Source of the DNA: Prorocentrum cordatum
Lineage: Eukaryota; Sar; Dinophyceae; Prorocentrales; Prorocentraceae
Reading direction: 5' to 3'
DNA: 64,000 bases
Assembly (NCBI GenBank): GCA_963575745.1
Contig: CAUYUJ010005669.1
Location: 62,001-126,000, forward strand
Part shown: piece by piece, positions 60,317 to 64,000 of the stretch
Layout of the letters: each line of letters begins with the position of its first letter
Position numbering within the stretch: position 1 is the first letter of the stretch
Program-made: the position numbers and the translations under genes
The notes under the pieces: generated by a model
What the model saw: only the letters and a program-made list of their open reading frames with translations
Database searches by the model: none
What the model was told of the DNA's origin: nothing

Positions 60317-61299
60317 TCAGTTCGGGGCTCAGGTTTTCGGACGTTTTCGATGATTCTCCGCGGTTTTCCAGCCTCGGAATGCCCTCCAACAGCCACGCCT
60401 CGCCGAGAGCGTTCCGCGGGTGTCCGAACCGTCCGAACGACCGCCAGAGACCCGAGTTCAAACTCGGAAGCCAGGCGATGAGGATCTTCCGGGGGAGTCT
60501 GAGACGAAAAGGGGGTTCATTGGGAGGGGGGGTCCAAAATTGCTGCGTGCAGCGGGATGCGGCCCTGCCGCTGGGCGGTTTCCTCGATGCGTCGACGCCT
60601 CCAGCGCCAGGGGGCTCCGGGAAAACCAGCTGCTCTGCATGCAGTTTATCCCCCACTCCACCTTTGATATCCCCCCGTTCGTCCAACTGGACCGGCGGCG
60701 CTCGGGATCGAGAGCGGCGGCCTTCTGAGAAGGCCGGGGGGGCGTTTTGGAAGGCCAAGCCAAGTGCGGTAGCACATGGCGAAAACATGAAAACCCAAGC
60801 GCCATGAAAATTGTTTGTTTTTTGTCCCGCACTGGAGACGGGTGGTGTTTTTTGTTATCGCACTGGACGTTTCTCTTGTGTGGTCGCAGTTGGGCCTTCT
60901 CAGAAGGGCTCGGAGGAGAATCGGGAGGGGTCAGGCCCCTCACTTTGGAAGGAAATCCTCAGAACGTTGCCCCCGTTGTGCGCGCCGCTCGCTCTCTCCC
61001 TCCGAGGTGCTAAAGTTTGGAAGGAATATCCTCGTTACTCTTTGGGGGGCCTTCGAGGGCCTTCCTCGTCGCCACGGCTGTGGTTCGTAATGTCAGCTAG
61101 TGATTCTTAAATAACCCCCCCCGCTGATGAATAAATAGGCCCCGCAGGGCGCGAAATATTTGTTTCAGTTCACGCGCGCCAAAGGGTCGTCGCGGGCGCC
61201 ACCGAGGGGATCGTGTACCCCCCTGCGCGGCAGCCTCACAACGATTACCTGTTGTATAGAATTTGTTATGGAGATCATATACATCAGAGGCGAAGTGTT
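60317..61299. other. Gene-free stretch
   Basis: Minus frames at 60,480-60,790 are open but without motif or start context. No gene is seen. Confidence 0.3.
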
Positions 61300-61506
61300 T
61301 CCACCTTGTCGTCGCCATCGTCGTCGTTGTCGTCCTTCGTCGTCATCCTCGTCGTCCGTCGTCGTCCGTCGTCATTCGTCGTCGTCGTCGTTGTCGTCGT
61401 CGTCGTCGTCCATCGTCCGTCGGCATTCGTCATCGTCGTCGTCATCTGTCGTCGTCGGTCGTCGATCGTTAGCCGTCGTCGTCGCTTTCGTCGTCGTCGC
61501 CGTCGT

Positions 61507-61541
<35 letters not shown>

Positions 61542-61860
61542 TCAGTTTCAGCATTTCGGCGGGCCTGCGCTGCCCCCTCCTCCATGGAGCATCCGCAGTG
61601 CGTCGTCGTCGTTGCCGTCGTCGTTGTTGACGACAGCGGGCCTACGCAGCACCCCCCCATGGGGCATCCGAAGTGCGCCGTCGTTCTCGGCGACGACTAC
61701 AGCGGGCATGTGCAGCACACCCGCATCCGCAGTGCGTCGTCGTCGTCTTCGTCGTTGTCGTCGACGACAGTGGGCATACGCAGCGCCCCTCCTATGGGGC
61801 ATCAGAAGTATTTCGCCGTCGCCTTCGCCGTCGTCGTCGCCGTCGTCGTAGTGGGACATA
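61300..61860 (+). repeat. (CGT)n microsatellite and derived tandem units
   Basis: CGT/CAT trinucleotides at 61,308-61,552, then about three units with GGGGCATCCGAAGTGCG, CGACGACAGCGGGC and CGCAGC at 75-115 base spacing to about 61,830. Confidence 0.85.
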
Positions 61861-63166
61861 TTGTAGTGGATGGGGGGAATGGTGGAGGAGGAGAAGGAAA
61901 AGCCCGTTTCCGCATGCCCCCGCCGCTCATCCCCAGTCATCGCTTTCCTGTTTACAGCCATGTCGGCACCGCTCGCCAGCTGAGGCGCCTTTTCCCCCCA
62001 CGTCTCCTTTGTTGTCTACAACAATTTTGGCCCGAACGCCCCGGTATAGCGGAGGCGTTGCTGTCCCCCTTCCGCTGAATCGGTACCGCTTGGCGTCGGC
62101 TTTAATCACCAGCGCCGCAGCCGTGTGTTTCCATTTGGCTGGCGCCCCCCCCCGCGATTCGCCAGAGCAGGGGAACAGTTTTTCAAACCACGCGCCCCCC
62201 GTGTAATATCACGAGCTGACACTTGGGTGGGCCAGGATGGGCCTTCGGAGGGGCCCAGGAATAGTGTGGATTGGATTTCGCCAACACTTCTGGCCGGAGG
62301 TTGCCAGAAGTGGTGAAAGCCCGAAGCGCCCCAAGCGTTTCAACTTATCTTTGAGGGCGATTTGAAAGACACCACGCCGGCGGCGTTTCATCATTGTCCG
62401 TACCTGGACGGTTGTTTTAGGCGCACAATTGCCAACACGTGCGATTCACAATCAACAGGCGATCCCAAAGAAGGCATCCAGAGCTTTGGGGGCTGGTGAC
62501 CCGACGAAACTGAATCGACAGATGTCTGGGTATGGAAGGTGTATTATTGTCTCTTCGTCATCCGTTCTCCGCCTCCTCCTTCGCTGCCCCCCTCTTGACG
62601 ATCCACGTGGCGTGCGTTTGATAGACCAATGTAGGTTTACCTCGTTCACTTCCGCCGACAACGTCGGCGGCTTGGTGGGCACTGCGCTCTGGATATCGAA
62701 AGGGCCTGGTTGGACAAACGCACATTGACCGTAACTACCCTTAGCACGCGTCTTTTGGACTGTCGGCCCTCATTCTTAAAACGCTAGCAGCCCGAGTCAC
62801 CTGGTCAAAGGAGGTGCCGCGCCCCATGTGCGCCCTCCTGGGCCTCGGGCACGCCTGCGATGAGGACAAATCGGCCCAGAGCCGTCCGGAGCGCTCTCAG
62901 GGAGTCTCGGAGCGCTCCGAGACGGCCGCGGCGCCCGATGCATCCTCCAGACCCAGCGGCCTTCAGAGGTTCCTGATCTGTCTTCGTCCGTATATGTCCT
63001 CGTCTTGCCCTCGTCTCTGTGGTGCTGGTGGCGCCCGCGCCCGCCGAGTTTGTTCTCCCCGGCCCGCGCACGAGCTGCGCCCGTGCCTGAGCCGCTCCCC
63101 TGTGTGGAGTTCCGGACATGTGGCCCGCGTCGCCGGCGCCCTCGGCGGCGGCTCGTGCGGTGTTCT
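61861..63166. other. Gene-free stretch
   Basis: No frame with a motif. At 62,920-62,960 GGCCGCGGCGCCCGATGC followed by TCCAGA repeats a segment seen at 24,297-24,325 in the sulfotransferase region. 63,010-63,160 is GC-rich. Confidence 0.3.
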
Positions 63167-63394
63167 AGGCCTCCCAGATGGGGTCCGAGTAGATGGGGTC
63201 GGAGGATCGCGCCGCATCGCCGACGCATCGTCGATGCGGCTCGATGTTGAGCCCGATTTGCTTCACGTTGACGTCGCCGATGCATCGCCCACGTCGACGA
63301 TGCATCGCCGGTGCATCGCCGAGGCATCGCCGATGTATCGGCGATGCGGCGCGATCCTCCGACCCCATCTACTCCGACCCCATCTGGGAGGCCT
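63167..63394. repeat. MITE-like element with 53-base terminal inverted repeats, copy 1
   Basis: The arms begin AGGCCTCCCAGATGGGG; over 53 bases they differ at one position (GTCCGAG against GTCGGAG). The interior is built from GCATCGCCGATGCATCGGCG-type palindromes. Total 228 bases. Flanks CT before and CT after could be a 2-base duplication. There is no coding capacity. Diverged copies at 34,399-34,614 and 60,164-60,316. Confidence 0.85.
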
Positions 63395-64000
63395 CTAATT
63401 GTGGCCCGCATCGAGGGCCGCCCTGCTGGGGTCAGCGTCGGTCCGATTCGACATCAGATGGTCTGGCGGTCCGACGCGGCCTAATGTTGGCAGGGCGTTG
63501 TTGTGGATCCTGGCGCGGCCTATCCGATTCGGTCGATGCGGACCGATCCGAAACACGTCCTGGTCCAATCCGATCTCCAGATTCGATGTTGAATGATGTT
63601 GCCTTGCCTTCAGCAAGGGCTTCTATCCAATGAGTCCCTTTCAGTCGTAGTCGTCGACAAGATATATGAGAAGCCAAGGAGCCGCGGTCCACGGATTTGA
63701 CTACACGCGGTTCTGATGTCGTGCCATAGCAGCGTGGTAATCACCAGCGGTACGTTGGCCCACTACAGGGTAGTTGCTTGGCTGGCGATTGTTCCGATTG
63801 CTCTCCCCCCGCGTCAAGCGACATCCTGTCTTGCTGGTGGCGGTCATGCCGTCGCCGCCTGGGTTAGCGGCGTTGCGCGGCAGAAGATCACGGAGCCAGG
63901 CGTGGGCGTTGTTGGTCGAGTCGTCCAGGCGCCAGGCTTCTGCCCAACACGTCGCCATCACCGCAGGCACCCCCGCACCTTGCACTGCCCCTGGGCGCAC
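63395..64000. other. Right end of window, one weak minus-strand frame
   Basis: 63,430-63,600 repeats the GATCCGAA/GATTCGATGTTGA block seen at 34,030-34,190. A minus frame from the window edge to 63,701 (CWAEAWRLDDSTNNAHAWLR) might be part of a gene extending past the window, but nothing identifies it. Confidence 0.3.

Noticed and set aside
58862-60788. Very long frames on both strands (over 500 codons)
   Set aside because: They run through period-3 GGA/GAC microsatellites that have no stops in any phase; composition is poly-Glu, poly-Thr, poly-Arg or poly-Ser.

Overview
The window looks like nuclear DNA of a dinoflagellate. The evidence is relics of the dinoflagellate spliced leader (core CCATTTTGGCTCAAG) just upstream of several start codons, introns with non-GT donors or inverted-repeat ends (introner-like), GC-rich codon usage, many (GGA)n and (GAC)n microsatellites, and diverged tandem satellites. 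Few genes here are intact. Family assignments come from reading motifs by eye, not from database searches.

Positions 1-22,330 hold a minus-strand gene cluster. It contains a Tnp2/CACTA-like transposase relic (645-2684) and three genes of dinoflagellate-type families of unknown function (3139-5249, 6410-7102, and a gene split between 21,896-20,141 and 8630-8101). Islands of a TAACCTACTTA motif lie at both ends of the cluster, so it may be one large DNA transposon. Its last gene is split because a 10,803-bp Copia-type LTR retrotransposon (9207-20,009, plus strand) sits in a (GGA)n tract of one intron. That element has 175-bp LTRs differing at one base, a PBS like initiator-Met tRNA, a polypurine tract, gag, protease, integrase, a methyltransferase-like domain, a zinc ribbon, RT and RNase H. 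It also has about 2.5 kb of extra coding sequence between RNase H and the 3' LTR. Its LTRs contain a spliced-leader-like sequence, and the whole element is rich in TTAAC/TTACC.

Positions 22,450-34,000 hold satellites and a plus-strand sulfotransferase-like gene whose recognisable exons (24,052-24,240; 24,590-24,850; 33,267-33,979) lie within long introns. A 103-bp satellite and inverted-repeat introner-like elements lie in those introns.

Positions 34,000-52,300 are mostly repeats: MITE-like inverted-repeat elements, a 90-bp satellite in two arrays 14 kb apart, other tandem repeats and trinucleotide microsatellites, with a few weak exons near 40.5-41.8 kb. Positions 52,700-58,200 are an old, heavily decayed relative of the Copia element that keeps recognisable integrase, methyltransferase-like, RT and RNase H remnants. 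From 58,200 to the end there are microsatellites, two more MITE-like copies and no convincing gene.
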